Positions 17,527 to 26,500 of a stretch of DNA of 64,000 nt are shown here, piece after piece. Origin of the DNA: Thiodiazotropha sp040506195 (lineage in GTDB: Bacteria > Pseudomonadota > Gammaproteobacteria > Chromatiales > Chromatiaceae); NCBI GenBank assembly GCA_040506195.1, contig JBEVXH010000003.1:186001-250000 (forward strand). The letters are read 5' to 3'. A program made the translations under genes and the position numbers. The notes under the pieces were generated by a model. That model did not search any database. It was not told the origin of the DNA and saw only the letters and a program-made list of their open reading frames with translations. Within the stretch, counting starts at the first letter, position 1, and every line of letters begins with the position of its first letter.

Positions 17527-18687
17527 ATGCTGAACTGGGACGATCCACTCGCCAAACCGGCGCCCGTCGAAACCGCGCCGGCCCCTGTGAACACCGAGAC
17601 CCATCCGGCCCATCCCCATGTGATGGAAGAGGCGGCGCGAGCGCTTCAGGTGGAGGAGCAGGCCGAGGTCGACAGCGCCTCCATGGAACCGGTCAATCCC
17701 GATGACAAGCGGGTCATCAACGGCATGACCGACATCAACCAGCTGGCTCCCTTCAAGTATCCCTGGGCCTGGGAGTACTTCCTCAACGCCAACAAGAACC
17801 ACTGGACCCCGCTGGATATCAACATGGCCCAGGATGTCCACGACTACCAGCACAAGCTGACCCTGGAGGAGCGCCACGTCTACGAGAACGTGCTCTCCTA
17901 CCTCACAACCTCCGACATCCTGGCGATGCGCAATATCGGCCTGGCGGTTATGGAGAAGATGTCGGCACCCGAGCTGCAGATCTACCAGGCGCGCCAGGTC
18001 TACGAGGAGTCGCTGCATACCTGGACCTACCAGCACTGCATCGAGACCATCGGCCTCGACCAGGGCGAGATCTACAACCGCTACCGGGTGGTGCCGGAGA
18101 TCAACAAAAAGATCCAGATAACCAACCGCCGCCTCGCCTCCATCCTGCGCGCCGACATCGACCTGCGCGACCCGGACGAGCTGCAGAACTTCGTCATGGC
18201 CTACATCTTCTTCGCCGCCATCTTCGAAGGCTGCTGGTTCTACAACGGCTTCAGCCCCATCTTCGCCCTGCAGCGCCGCGGCCTGATGAAAGGCACCGCC
18301 GAACAACTGCAGTACATCATGCGCGACGAAGTGCTGCACGCCTCCTTCGGCATCCGGGTGGTCAAGCAGATCATCCAGGAAGAGAACATCACCCTCGACA
18401 AACAGGTACTGCGCGAGATGTGGGACGAATCGGAAGCCGCCGAGATCGGCTACGCGAGTTACATCCTGCGCGATCCTATTCTCGGCTACTCCCAGGAGGA
18501 CCATGTGGGGCAGTTCCGGTTTATCGCCAATCGCCGTGCCAGGCAGCTTGGGATTGATGAGCCCTTTCCCGGGGCTGAGGCTACACTGCCCTGGTTGGAT
18601 GAGCAGGCGCATTTGCGGAAGGAGAAGAACTTTTTTGAGACGCGGGTTACGGAGTATCAGACGGGTGGGGCTTTGAAGTGGGACTGA
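17527..18687 (+). CDS. nrdB: Class I ribonucleoside-diphosphate reductase, small subunit
   Basis: 386 residues. The diiron ligands are visible: Asp in MAQDVHDYQ region, ExxH in EESLHTWTY, Glu in FEGCWF, and ExxH in RDEVLHASF. The Tyr in ESLHTWTY occupies the radical position, so this is a conventional tyrosyl-radical enzyme and not the Phe-containing Mn/Fe type. The N-terminal 70 residues are a Pro/Ala/Glu-rich extension. GAGGAA ribosome site six bases before the ATG. The C-terminal tail (residues after HLRKEKNFFETR) is expected to dock onto NrdA. Confidence 0.95.
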   Translation: MLNWDDPLAKPAPVETAPAPVNTETHPAHPHVMEEAARALQVEEQAEVDSASMEPVNPDDKRVINGMTDINQLAPFKYPWAWEYFLNANKNHWTPLDINMAQDVHDYQHKLTLEERHVYENVLSYLTTSDILAMRNIGLAVMEKMSAPELQIYQARQVYEESLHTWTYQHCIETIGLDQGEIYNRYRVVPEINKKIQITNRRLASILRADIDLRDPDELQNFVMAYIFFAAIFEGCWFYNGFSPIFALQRRGLMKGTAEQLQYIMRDEVLHASFGIRVVKQIIQEENITLDKQVLREMWDESEAAEIGYASYILRDPILGYSQEDHVGQFRFIANRRARQLGIDEPFPGAEATLPWLDEQAHLRKEKNFFETRVTEYQTGGALKWD

Positions 18688-19067
18688 GCTGAAAAGTAGC
18701 AACGTAGGGATTCAGCATAAATTGGATTTTCATGGGTTAAAAACTAGATTCAAAATAACTATTCTTAGATTTGTTCGATAATCTACAGATATCTCTGGAT
18801 TTGCCATGGAAGGCCTAACTCACTGCATTCAGCTATTTTTTTGATCAGCCTGTTTAATTCCCTATTCTCGGATCGTATAAATCACGTAGATATATTGCAC
18901 CGCATATTGTGTGCAAACTTGCTAACTGAATGGACGTAACTACTGCTTTGCAACCCCAGTGGATGTTAAGGACTGAATTGGCCAAACTTCTGGTACCGAC
19001 CCTAAGCGGACATTAAAGTGTTGCACTACAAAAATGGAAACAAACTATATAGCATAGGGGGTATCAC
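18688..19067. other. Boundary between nrdAB and the defence region
   Basis: 380 bases, markedly more AT-rich than nrdAB. An AGGGGG ribosome site stands before the CD-NTase start. TTGCAC at 19021 and TATATA at 19046 could be a weak promoter, but the spacer is long (19 bases). No gene, tRNA or clear attachment site is visible. Confidence 0.5.
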
Positions 19068-20276
19068 ATGGTAACTAAATCAGCACAAGATTATCTTGAA
19101 GCGCTAGCCGATGAGCTCGACATTAGTGAAACCCGCTACGACCAGGCTCATGATCGCTATCACTCGCTTGGAAGATGGCTGAATCGCGATGCTTCACCAA
19201 TCAAGCAGTACGCCCCCAACATGTATGCACAAGGGTCATTTGCTTTAGGTACGGTGATAAAACCTTCTACTGATGCAGAAGAATATGATGTAGATGTGGC
19301 TTGCGAGCTGAAGCTGCTTTCTAAATCTAAATTTACACAAAAGCAGTTAAAAAACATGCTCGGCGAAGAAATTGAAGCATATCGTCGTGCTAATAACATG
19401 AAAAAGCCGTTAGTAGAAAAGCGTCGTTGTTGGGAACTCGGTTACGCTGACGGGGCGCAATTCCATATGGATGTTGTCCCTGCTTTGCCAAATGAAGAAG
19501 GAGTTAGGCTGTTTTTGGAGCAGCGTAGTCTGGATACGAAGTGGGTAGAAACTGCGATTGGAATAACTGACAACGAGAGGGATAATTACAGCGTAATTAC
19601 TGATGATTGGCCGCGCTCAAATCCTAAGGGATATCTGCAATGGTTTAAGTCACGCATTACGCTCCAGTTGGAACGTAAAAAGATCGAATTAGCGGAGGCT
19701 ATCCGTGCAAGTGTTGAGGATATCCCTGACTATCGGGTCAGAACACCGTTGCAATCAGCGATCATGATTCTTAAGCGACATCGGAACATGATGTTTGCAG
19801 AAGATCATACAAACAGTGCCCCAATTTCGATCATCATAACGACATTGGCAGGGCATTCCTATGAGGGCGAAGAGAAAATTGCTGATGCGCTCTTCTCCAT
19901 ACTTTCTAAAATGAATAGTTTTATCCAATGGGACGGTCAAAAGTATGTGATTCAGAATCCAAGTGATCCGTCTGAGAACTTTGCGGATAAGTGGGAGGAG
20001 CATCCGGAACGAAAGGATGCCTTTTTTAGATGGCAGGAACAAGCTTGCCAGGATTTCAGAGCTGTCGCAGACCAGTACAGCCGCAAAGTGATTACTAAGA
20101 CACTTTCTACTCACATTGGCCGTGAGCTAGCTGAAAGGGTTGAGAACCGCACAGGTGTCAGCGAGCCGGGAAGTCTTTTAAAAGGTGCAAGTGCTGCATC
20201 GGCAGCCACAGTAGCTGCAGAACCTTCGTTTGGCAGCGAGCCACGCGTTCCAACAAAGCCAAAGGGATTTGCATGA
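19068..20276 (+). CDS. CBASS CD-NTase (cGAS/DncV-like nucleotidyltransferase)
   Basis: 402 residues. The nucleotidyltransferase motif QGS (G56-S57) with D74-V-D76 and third Asp D135 in FHMDVVPA gives a complete metal-binding triad. On phage infection such enzymes make cyclic oligonucleotides that activate an effector. The last 40 residues are Ala/Pro-rich and end PKGFA; a C-terminal Gly/Ala end is what Cap2 conjugates to targets in type II CBASS. The stop overlaps the next start (ATGA). I did not assign the clade. Lower GC and different codon use from nrdB suggest transfer. Confidence 0.93.
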   Translation: MVTKSAQDYLEALADELDISETRYDQAHDRYHSLGRWLNRDASPIKQYAPNMYAQGSFALGTVIKPSTDAEEYDVDVACELKLLSKSKFTQKQLKNMLGEEIEAYRRANNMKKPLVEKRRCWELGYADGAQFHMDVVPALPNEEGVRLFLEQRSLDTKWVETAIGITDNERDNYSVITDDWPRSNPKGYLQWFKSRITLQLERKKIELAEAIRASVEDIPDYRVRTPLQSAIMILKRHRNMMFAEDHTNSAPISIIITTLAGHSYEGEEKIADALFSILSKMNSFIQWDGQKYVIQNPSDPSENFADKWEEHPERKDAFFRWQEQACQDFRAVADQYSRKVITKTLSTHIGRELAERVENRTGVSEPGSLLKGASAASAATVAAEPSFGSEPRVPTKPKGFA

Positions 20277-22003
20277 GTTGGTGGTTGACACAGGCTGGAA
20301 GGGCGAGAAGTGAACGTGTCAATATCGCTGATCTTCAGGAAAATGCCGATTGGTTGAAGGGTGTTAAATGGACTATGTCCAATGATTTGTATCTTTCGGC
20401 AAACTTCGAGATCACTGTAGATGGCGCCAATGTGCCACTGAAGATAACCTATCCCGCATTCTTTCCTGACGTTCCTCCGCAGATTTATCCTATCGGAGAG
20501 GTAAGACTGTCGCGTCATCAATATGGCACGGGCGGTGAGTTGTGCTTGGAAATCCGGCCCGATAATTGGGAGCCGGAAATGACAGGTGCGATGATGATTG
20601 AAAGCGCCCATCGATTACTAACTAGTGAACAAAGTGAAGACGGTGAGCGCGAAGAAGTGCCTGATGCTCATCGCACTACGATTGCGCAAGATGTTCGCGG
20701 AGAACATTTCCGATTGATAATTACTGGTGAAGATCAAAAGCGCCTCTTAGCACTTCCTGAGTTATCAGCTACGGAATTAGAACTTGAAGAGATCTATCAA
20801 GCTCAGAGATGGATAGCTCGGCCCAGTCGAATTGGTAGCACAGAGAATCCCCTATGGTCATATAGTCTTAAGCCACTTAAGCCTATAAAACGTTCCGGCT
20901 ATATAGTACGCCTGTCGTCTGATCTAATTAGTAGCGTGCCAAGTTCGCGAGATGGTTTGATGGAGATGGCAAAAAACCTTGGGCTGGATAATCTTACTGT
21001 GTTCATTTCGGATGTTTCAACTGAGCGCCCAATTCTGTTCGTGGCCGAGGGCACTTCGCTTCTTCTCAGCTTGTTATCGGGCGAGGATCGAAAGGATGCG
21101 CTTAAGTATAAGACTATTGATTTGCCGCCAGCAGTCCAGCGGCAAAGCTCAGAGTATGAGGCATTAGCAGAGAAAATGGTGGCTCTGGTTGGTTGTGGTT
21201 CTGTCGGTTCGAAAGTAGCCGCTTCTCTCTCTCGCGCTGGTGTTGGTAGCTTTGTACTTGTTGATGGCGATATCCTGTATCCAGGTAACATCGTAAGAAA
21301 TGATCTGGATCAGCGCTCTATAGGGTTGAATAAGCCGGATGCTGTTAAGGCACGGATTCAGGAGATTAATCCATTTTCTGAAGTGAGTGTCAGGCGCGTC
21401 CTTATGGGGGGGCAGGAAAGTTCAGCCTCGACTGAAGCCGCTTTGCAGAGCATTGCAAAATGCGACGTCATTATTGATGCCACTGCTGATGCGACAATCT
21501 TCAATCTCTGTGCTGCAGTGGCGAGAAGTCAGTGCAAACCGATGATATGGGGAGAGGTTTTTGCTGGGGGTGTAGGTGGAATAGTTGCAAGAGCAAGACC
21601 TAACATTGATCCTATCCCGTTGCTTGCAAGGCGACAGCTTGCAGCATGGTGCGCAGATAAAGGTGTGCCATGGGATGGAATGGAATCTGAGGCGTATGAA
21701 CTTTCTCGCGATGATGCCCCGCCACTGGTTGCTGATGATGCAGAAGTCACAATCATCGCAGCGCATATAACGCGCCTGGTAATCGATATTCTTGTCAGAG
21801 AAGCGACGATTTTTCCTCATTCTGCCTACGCCGTTGGATTACAGCAAGAGTGGATATTTAGCGCACCTTTCGATACTTTTCCGATTAATCTTGAGGCAGG
21901 AGGGGAGTGGCAACAACCAGCGTCTGAAGAAACTAGCGCAGAATTAATCTCCTTGATGGGGGAACTCTTTCCTAACACATCTGGAGTGATGGATGAGAGT
22001 TGA
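20273..22003 (+). CDS. cap2: CBASS Cap2, E1-E2 fusion protein
   Basis: 576 residues. The N-terminal third is an E2 (UBC-like) domain: YPAFFPDVPPQIYP followed by H-x-GTGGELC, with C91 the likely E2 cysteine. From about residue 300 a ThiF/E1 adenylation domain follows (LVGCGSVGS, LVDGDILYPGNIVRND). A cysteine in AAWCADKGVPW (about 460) is a candidate E1 cysteine. Cap2 activates the C-terminus of the CD-NTase and attaches it to target proteins, priming the enzyme. Length fits described Cap2 proteins. Overlaps both neighbours. Confidence 0.93.
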   Translation: MSWWLTQAGRARSERVNIADLQENADWLKGVKWTMSNDLYLSANFEITVDGANVPLKITYPAFFPDVPPQIYPIGEVRLSRHQYGTGGELCLEIRPDNWEPEMTGAMMIESAHRLLTSEQSEDGEREEVPDAHRTTIAQDVRGEHFRLIITGEDQKRLLALPELSATELELEEIYQAQRWIARPSRIGSTENPLWSYSLKPLKPIKRSGYIVRLSSDLISSVPSSRDGLMEMAKNLGLDNLTVFISDVSTERPILFVAEGTSLLLSLLSGEDRKDALKYKTIDLPPAVQRQSSEYEALAEKMVALVGCGSVGSKVAASLSRAGVGSFVLVDGDILYPGNIVRNDLDQRSIGLNKPDAVKARIQEINPFSEVSVRRVLMGGQESSASTEAALQSIAKCDVIIDATADATIFNLCAAVARSQCKPMIWGEVFAGGVGGIVARARPNIDPIPLLARRQLAAWCADKGVPWDGMESEAYELSRDDAPPLVADDAEVTIIAAHITRLVIDILVREATIFPHSAYAVGLQQEWIFSAPFDTFPINLEAGGEWQQPASEETSAELISLMGELFPNTSGVMDES

Positions 22004-22454
22004 GTTGACGAAAGATGTTCGGAAGCGAATGATGTTGTGCCTTGTGAAGGCGAAGCGCCGAGAGATTGGCGGTATTCTTATGGCCGAGCAGATCAACCCC
22101 GGTGAATTTCGGATCGTAGATTTCTCGTTAGACGATATCACCGGCAGCGCAGCACATTTCGTTCGCTCTCCTGATCATCACAGAGCTGCTTTGGAAGCTT
22201 TTTTTGCACGAACTGGTAACGATTATACGCGATACAACTATCTAGGCGAATGGCATTCCCACCCCAATCATGACCCTTCTCCAAGTACTACCGATATCCT
22301 TTCGATGCACGATCTTCTTAATGAGGAGTGCAGTATCTCATTTGCCATCTTGCTGATTGTCAAGCGAGGTTGGTGGCGGAGGTTTCTTTGCACCGCTACC
22401 CTTTTTCGGCAGGGCGAAGAGCTATCCAATATTAAAGTTATTACAGGATCGTAA
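21993..22454 (+). CDS. cap3: CBASS Cap3, JAMM isopeptidase
   Basis: 153 residues. A full JAMM metalloprotease motif is present: Glu24 in REIGGIL, then H-S-H-P and Asp ten residues later in SPSTTD, preceded by GEW. Cap3 cleaves CD-NTase conjugates made by Cap2 and so limits or recycles the primed state. It overlaps the end of cap2 by 11 bases. The presence of Cap2 and Cap3 together defines a type II CBASS. Confidence 0.92.
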   Translation: MRVELTKDVRKRMMLCLVKAKRREIGGILMAEQINPGEFRIVDFSLDDITGSAAHFVRSPDHHRAALEAFFARTGNDYTRYNYLGEWHSHPNHDPSPSTTDILSMHDLLNEECSISFAILLIVKRGWWRRFLCTATLFRQGEELSNIKVITGS

Positions 22455-22466
22455 GGGAGGGTATTC

Positions 22467-23540
22467 ATGTGGCGTCATTTAAATAACTTTATCGAGGGTG
22501 CGATTGACTGGCTTTGGCGAAAGCGCTCCAAGGGTCTAACCCTAATAAGAATTAGCATCCCGATCTTATTGGTGTTGTTGGGAACGAGCTGGAGGATGAA
22601 AATCATTGTCCTGACCGCTTCTGGTACATTCCAACTTTCATTTAATACGGATCAAGGAACGCCTGCTTATCTAATTATTTTCGGTCTGATAATCGCAGTT
22701 ATTCTGATCTTGGCAGGGATTGTCCTGCTCGTCATTGAAGAACGCAGGCTTGGAAAAAGGCGGGCTGTTGCCATAGAGTTACGAGGCCTGCGCGACACTA
22801 CCGGTGATCCGCTGAAAGATAAAATCCCGCGTAATATCGTAGGTCGAAAAGAACAAATTTTAGTAAATATTAGGAGGTCTGATGGCAGTATTCTCAATCC
22901 CGAAGAAGCACTTCAGCAGGTCGTTCATTTGCCGACAACCATTGCTCACTTCGAGACGGGTGCTGACCGCTCTGATATAACATATGTCGCTGGTGGGCTT
23001 GCACCAGTCCCTTTCAGTTTTCTTTTGGGTGTCTTGTTGGACGATGAATGCGGAGTCACGCTCATGGATTGGGACCGTAATAGAGATTACTGGCGATCAT
23101 TGGATAGTCAAGACGATGGAGATCGCTTTACGGTAACTGGTATGGAGCAAATTGGCCAAGCAGATGAGATCGTTGTTAGCGTCTCTGTATCATACCAAAC
23201 TAACATGCAGGCCATTATTCAGACATTTGCTGGACAACCCATTGTGTCGCTAACTCTTCCGGAGTTATCAATAGATGGTCATTGGTCAGAAGAAAAACAA
23301 TCAGCTCTTGCTCAGAAGTTTTTTGACACGATGCGTGCGTTATGCGGTACGGGCGTTAAGCGGGTAAACCTAGTTCTCGCTGCTCCTAATAGCATTGTAA
23401 TCCGTTTCGGACAAATCTACGATAAGCGCAATCTTCCAGCGCTAACCGTTTGGCAATATGAGAATGGTCAAAATCCGACTTACCCATGGGGTGTGAGTAT
23501 GCCAGTAGCAGGAAATAGGGCTGAAATAGTCTGTCGCTGA
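22467..23540 (+). CDS. CBASS effector, two transmembrane helices plus SAVED domain (Cap14-like)
   Basis: 357 residues. Two membrane helices (about 26-42 and 68-90) are followed by a SAVED domain, recognised by the C-terminal signature VNLVLAAPNSIVIRFGQ and the WQYENG segment. SAVED domains bind cyclic oligonucleotides; in the 2TM-SAVED (Cap14) family, ligand-driven assembly is thought to disrupt the inner membrane and kill the infected cell. Start 12 bases after cap3 with an AGGGAGG ribosome site. The effector lies last in the operon, whereas many CBASS operons start with it. Confidence 0.87.
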   Translation: MWRHLNNFIEGAIDWLWRKRSKGLTLIRISIPILLVLLGTSWRMKIIVLTASGTFQLSFNTDQGTPAYLIIFGLIIAVILILAGIVLLVIEERRLGKRRAVAIELRGLRDTTGDPLKDKIPRNIVGRKEQILVNIRRSDGSILNPEEALQQVVHLPTTIAHFETGADRSDITYVAGGLAPVPFSFLLGVLLDDECGVTLMDWDRNRDYWRSLDSQDDGDRFTVTGMEQIGQADEIVVSVSVSYQTNMQAIIQTFAGQPIVSLTLPELSIDGHWSEEKQSALAQKFFDTMRALCGTGVKRVNLVLAAPNSIVIRFGQIYDKRNLPALTVWQYENGQNPTYPWGVSMPVAGNRAEIVCR

Positions 23541-23578
23541 ACTTAAAGGGATTGTCGGATAGAAAATGGAGAAAGCAA

Positions 23579-23791
23579 ATGTTTGATGAAGATGACGGCG
23601 CTGAGGAACGATTGAAGTGTGATATTGAAATGGACTGCAGTAACGAAAAGGCAGTTGCTTGGGTTCTGAGAGATTTGGCAGAAAAAATTGAGCAAGGAAG
23701 TTTAGATACTGGGTGGCACGATATTAAAGTTCCAAACGGGAATAAAGTTGGAGAACTTTACCTCGACTTTTACGCTATCACTAATCTTTAA
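23579..23791 (+). CDS. Small acidic protein, unknown function
   Basis: 70 residues from the ATG with a GGAG ribosome site; the frame is open to a TTG at 23552. The protein is soluble, acidic at the N-terminus and ends in a hydrophobic strand (VGELYLDFYAITN). No family recognised. It lies 39 bases after the CBASS effector on the same strand, so it may be the last gene of that transcript or part of a separate module with the following gene. Confidence 0.55.
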   Translation: MFDEDDGAEERLKCDIEMDCSNEKAVAWVLRDLAEKIEQGSLDTGWHDIKVPNGNKVGELYLDFYAITNL

Positions 23792-23813
23792 CTTACCAAT
23801 AAGCTAGCACCTA

Positions 23814-24559
23814 ATGAAATGTAACAAATGCCAACGTCCAATGCATAAGGTAGATCGACGCGATGAAATGGCCGAACTCGATGATGATGCCACAGATGGC
23901 CAGATGGCCAGATGGCTGATTATTTTGCCGCTGAGCTTTCTGGAGATCACGGTGTTTGGAATTTGGGTATCGTTGAGTATTATTGCCCCAAGTGTAAGCT
24001 GTATTTACAGGTCGTAAATGACGAACTTCCTAACTATTACCCATTAATGGAAGCGTGGCATCAAAAGGCTGCAGAAGGTGATACATTTTCCCGGTTTGTT
24101 TTTCAGTATTTGGCTTTCATTGCACATATAAAAAACAACCTTTTCTATGATGCGCCAAATGACCGTTTAGCAATTCAAAGGCTGAAGCGTAGTGATGACA
24201 TTGGCAGAAACTATGTGAAAATGGTTTTGGAGGATGAGGATCTTCATCAATGCTGGGATGAAGTTATAACAGAGCTCGCGAACAAACCGCTTCATAACAG
24301 CTCAACTGATCCTGACTATCCAGAGATTGATAAATGGTGGAATAGCTCAGAAGATCATCCCAATACAGACAGTGACTTATCTCAGGGCAGAGTCCATTCA
24401 TTGGACGATTGGCCGAACATGGTTGAATACTGGTGCAGCGTTAGAAATAATTTATTTCATGGCGGAAAAAACCCATATTCAGGGCGAGATTCATTTCTTG
24501 TGGAGCATGCATTTCAAACATTAAGGCCTTTGATGAATATAGAGTTAAGCAGATTATAA
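23814..24559 (+). pseudogene. Zinc-ribbon/HEPN-like protein, frame broken by an 8-bp repeat
   Basis: Two ORFs, 23814-24017 and 23912-24559, join into one 245-residue protein if one 8-bp repeat unit at 23893-23916 is removed. The joined protein begins with CNKC, continues through QMADYFAAELSGDHG and has a second CPKC, giving a complete zinc ribbon. The C-terminal half is helical and carries SVRNNLFHGGK, an R-x4-H motif typical of HEPN domains, many of which are RNases in defence or toxin systems. The downstream ORF alone (215 residues, internal ATG without ribosome site) would lack the first zinc pair. It could be a true pseudogene, a phase-off state or a sequencing error. Confidence 0.7.
23893..23916 (+). 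repeat. Three tandem copies of an 8-bp unit
   Basis: CAGATGGC is repeated three times without interruption inside the zinc-ribbon/HEPN-like gene. Two or five copies would put the gene in frame; three do not. Such tandem units are prone to slipped-strand change. Confidence 0.92.
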
Positions 24560-24581
24560 CACTGATTTCTAAATGTCTGCT

Positions 24582-24599
24582 TTTGGCCGGTAGGCCAAA
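24582..24599. terminator. Possible bidirectional terminator hairpin
   Basis: TTTGGCC and GGCCAAA form a perfect seven-pair stem with a GGTA loop between the HEPN-like gene and the convergent recombinase gene. There is only a short T/A run, so strength is uncertain. Confidence 0.45.
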
Positions 24600-24633
24600 G
24601 GCAACATTTGCAGTGCTGCCTTCAGCATGTGTA

Positions 24634-25257
24634 TCAGCAATCGGTTTGTTCAGCCATCTCCAGGGCATCATCCACTTCAATTCCCAAATACCGAACTGTG
24701 CTTTCGAGCTTTGTATGCCCGAGCAATAGCTGAATAGCACGCAGGTTTTTTGTTCGCCTGTAAATTAACGTGGCTTTCGTTCGCCGTATGGAGTGCGTCC
24801 CGTAATCAAGGGGGTCGAGGCCAATTTGAGAAACCCAGCTTTTAACGATACGTGCATATTGTCTGGTTGAAATGTGTCCTTTGCTATTTGTTTGACCTTT
24901 GAACAGGAAATCACTATTTGAAAGTTTTGCCTGGTCAATCCACTTGGAAAGAGAAGCTCTGGTTTTATCCGTTATTTCAAATTGCACAGGTCTTTGGGTT
25001 TTCTGCTGCATGACCATTGCGCGTTTGAGAATATGTTTGCCATGTGCAACATCACTAACCCGAAGCTTCACCAGATCACAACTCCGGAGCTTGCTATCAA
25101 TAGCCAGATTAAACAAGGCAAGGTCTCTGATTTTGTTCGCCACCTCCAGCCGAATGCGAATTGACCATATCTCATGAAGCCTCAAAGGTGGTTTCTGACC
25201 GATCAACTTTCCCTTGTTCCAGGGTGTTACGTTTGTATGTATATGATTATTTGCCAT
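24634..25257 (-). CDS. Tyrosine recombinase (integrase)
   Basis: 207 residues. The catalytic domain is complete in outline: Arg in KLRSCDLVKLR, HSIRR with the second Arg, GHTKLESTVRYLG with the second His and the nucleophile Tyr. The N-terminal DNA-binding part is short, as in a small family of solitary integrases found in proteobacterial chromosomes. It separates the CBASS-containing block from the Fic gene and opposes the former, consistent with a mobile or integron-like history, but I found no attachment site. Confidence 0.88.
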   Translation of the reverse strand: MANNHIHTNVTPWNKGKLIGQKPPLRLHEIWSIRIRLEVANKIRDLALFNLAIDSKLRSCDLVKLRVSDVAHGKHILKRAMVMQQKTQRPVQFEITDKTRASLSKWIDQAKLSNSDFLFKGQTNSKGHISTRQYARIVKSWVSQIGLDPLDYGTHSIRRTKATLIYRRTKNLRAIQLLLGHTKLESTVRYLGIEVDDALEMAEQTDC

Positions 25258-25327
25258 TTATTCTATCCTTTGGAAATTGCTTGCTTACAGAAGAATAGAG
25301 ATGCGCAGATGGATACTTTATTAATAA

Positions 25328-25398
25328 CGGCTAATTTAAGGCCAGGTTACGGCTCATTATTTAGTTGATTTGCGGCTAGTTATCGGCTAATTTAAGGC
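25328..25398 (+). promoter_or_regulatory. Repeated operator-like elements before the Fic gene
   Basis: Four related units begin with CGGCT: CGGCTAATTTAAGGC (25328), CGGCTCATTAT (25350), CGGCTAGTTAT (25373) and CGGCTAATTTAAGGC again (25384). The first three starts are 22-23 bases apart, the last 11, i.e. close to helical spacing. The last unit ends at the ATG and covers the ribosome site. Confidence 0.6.
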
Positions 25399-25399
25399 T

Positions 25400-26437
25400 A
25401 TGAGCTGGACACCTAAATACACAATAAGCAACAAACTTCTCTCGACGATCCGTGAAATAGGGGAGTCGTTGGGGGAGCTTAAATCGCTCCATCTGAGTGA
25501 TCAGGATTTGGCTAAGCTGGAGATAGAGGCCAGGGAGTTATCATCCTATGCTTCAACCAGTATTGAGGGAAATCCCTTGCCGCTGACTGATGTGAAGCGG
25601 CTGCTAAAGACGCGAAATGAGCAAGTGCGTGATACTGAACGTGAGGTACTGAATTACAACAATGCGCTGCAATCTCTCTATGCCGATGTGCGCTCGGGTA
25701 AGTTCAAGCTGAATATAAAAACGCTTGAGAAAATTCAGAGGCAGGTCGTTCATGGCCTAATGGACAACCCTGCGCATTGTGGTGTTGTGCGGAAAGCACC
25801 GGTCATTATTCGTAATCCTCGAAAAATTGACGAGATTGTTTTTATCCCGCCTGACAGCAAAGACGTTAGAAAGCTCACCGGTGATTTATTCAAGTTTATT
25901 GAAGGGAATATCGGGAAGATCGACCCCATTATTCTGGCCGGTATTTTTCATCGCCAATGCGTCATTATTCATCCCTTCATTGATGGCAATGGCAGAACAA
26001 CAAGGTTGTTAACCACCGCAATATTGGGGAAGGCAGGCCTTGACCTGTTTGAGATATTTAGTTTTGAGAATTATTACAATCGCAACATTACGCGCTACTT
26101 TAAAGCGGTAGGACTTGAAGGCGATTACTATGATTTGAAGGATGATATAGATTTCTCTGCATGGCTTGAGTATTTCGCCGATGGCATATTGGATGAGCTT
26201 CGCCGTGTACGTAAGGCTCTGCCAATGCAATCAGAGTCTAAACCTCGCTTAGAGCCACATCATCGTCAAATTCTGGCCTATATTGAAGAACATGGCAGTA
26301 TTACACAAAGGGAATATGGCCAGATATCATCGCGCAGCCTGGCATCGAGAAAGCTGGATTTTGATAAGCTTCTTAAGATGGGCCTTATTGAAACAAAAGG
26401 TACCGGACGTGGTACTTACTATGTAAGGGTTTCTTAA
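25400..26437 (+). CDS. Fic-family AMP transferase with winged-helix tail
   Basis: 345 residues. The Fic motif HPFIDGNGRTTR (from residue 191) is intact, with catalytic His. An inhibitory S-x3-E-G motif (STSIEG, about 52-57) precedes it, so activity is self-restrained by an N-terminal helix. The C-terminal 70 residues (HHRQILAYIEEHGSITQREYGQ onwards) form a winged helix-turn-helix, a typical architecture of chromosomal Fic/DUF4172-like proteins. It would transfer AMP to protein hydroxyls. The repeated elements overlapping its start suggest autoregulation through the winged helix. Confidence 0.9.
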   Translation: MSWTPKYTISNKLLSTIREIGESLGELKSLHLSDQDLAKLEIEARELSSYASTSIEGNPLPLTDVKRLLKTRNEQVRDTEREVLNYNNALQSLYADVRSGKFKLNIKTLEKIQRQVVHGLMDNPAHCGVVRKAPVIIRNPRKIDEIVFIPPDSKDVRKLTGDLFKFIEGNIGKIDPIILAGIFHRQCVIIHPFIDGNGRTTRLLTTAILGKAGLDLFEIFSFENYYNRNITRYFKAVGLEGDYYDLKDDIDFSAWLEYFADGILDELRRVRKALPMQSESKPRLEPHHRQILAYIEEHGSITQREYGQISSRSLASRKLDFDKLLKMGLIETKGTGRGTYYVRVS

Positions 26438-26500
26438 AACGTCCGCTTATGGCCGTCACCTGAAGTTGGATCTATGTGTGAATATATTTGGAGAGATGTC

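Noticed and set aside
17320..18702. 460-codon minus-strand ORF opposite nrdB
   Set aside because: Antisense shadow of nrdB without ribosome site or domain.
18688..19067. tRNA or attachment site at the edge of the defence region
   Set aside because: No cloverleaf, CCA end or direct repeat to the recombinase side was found.
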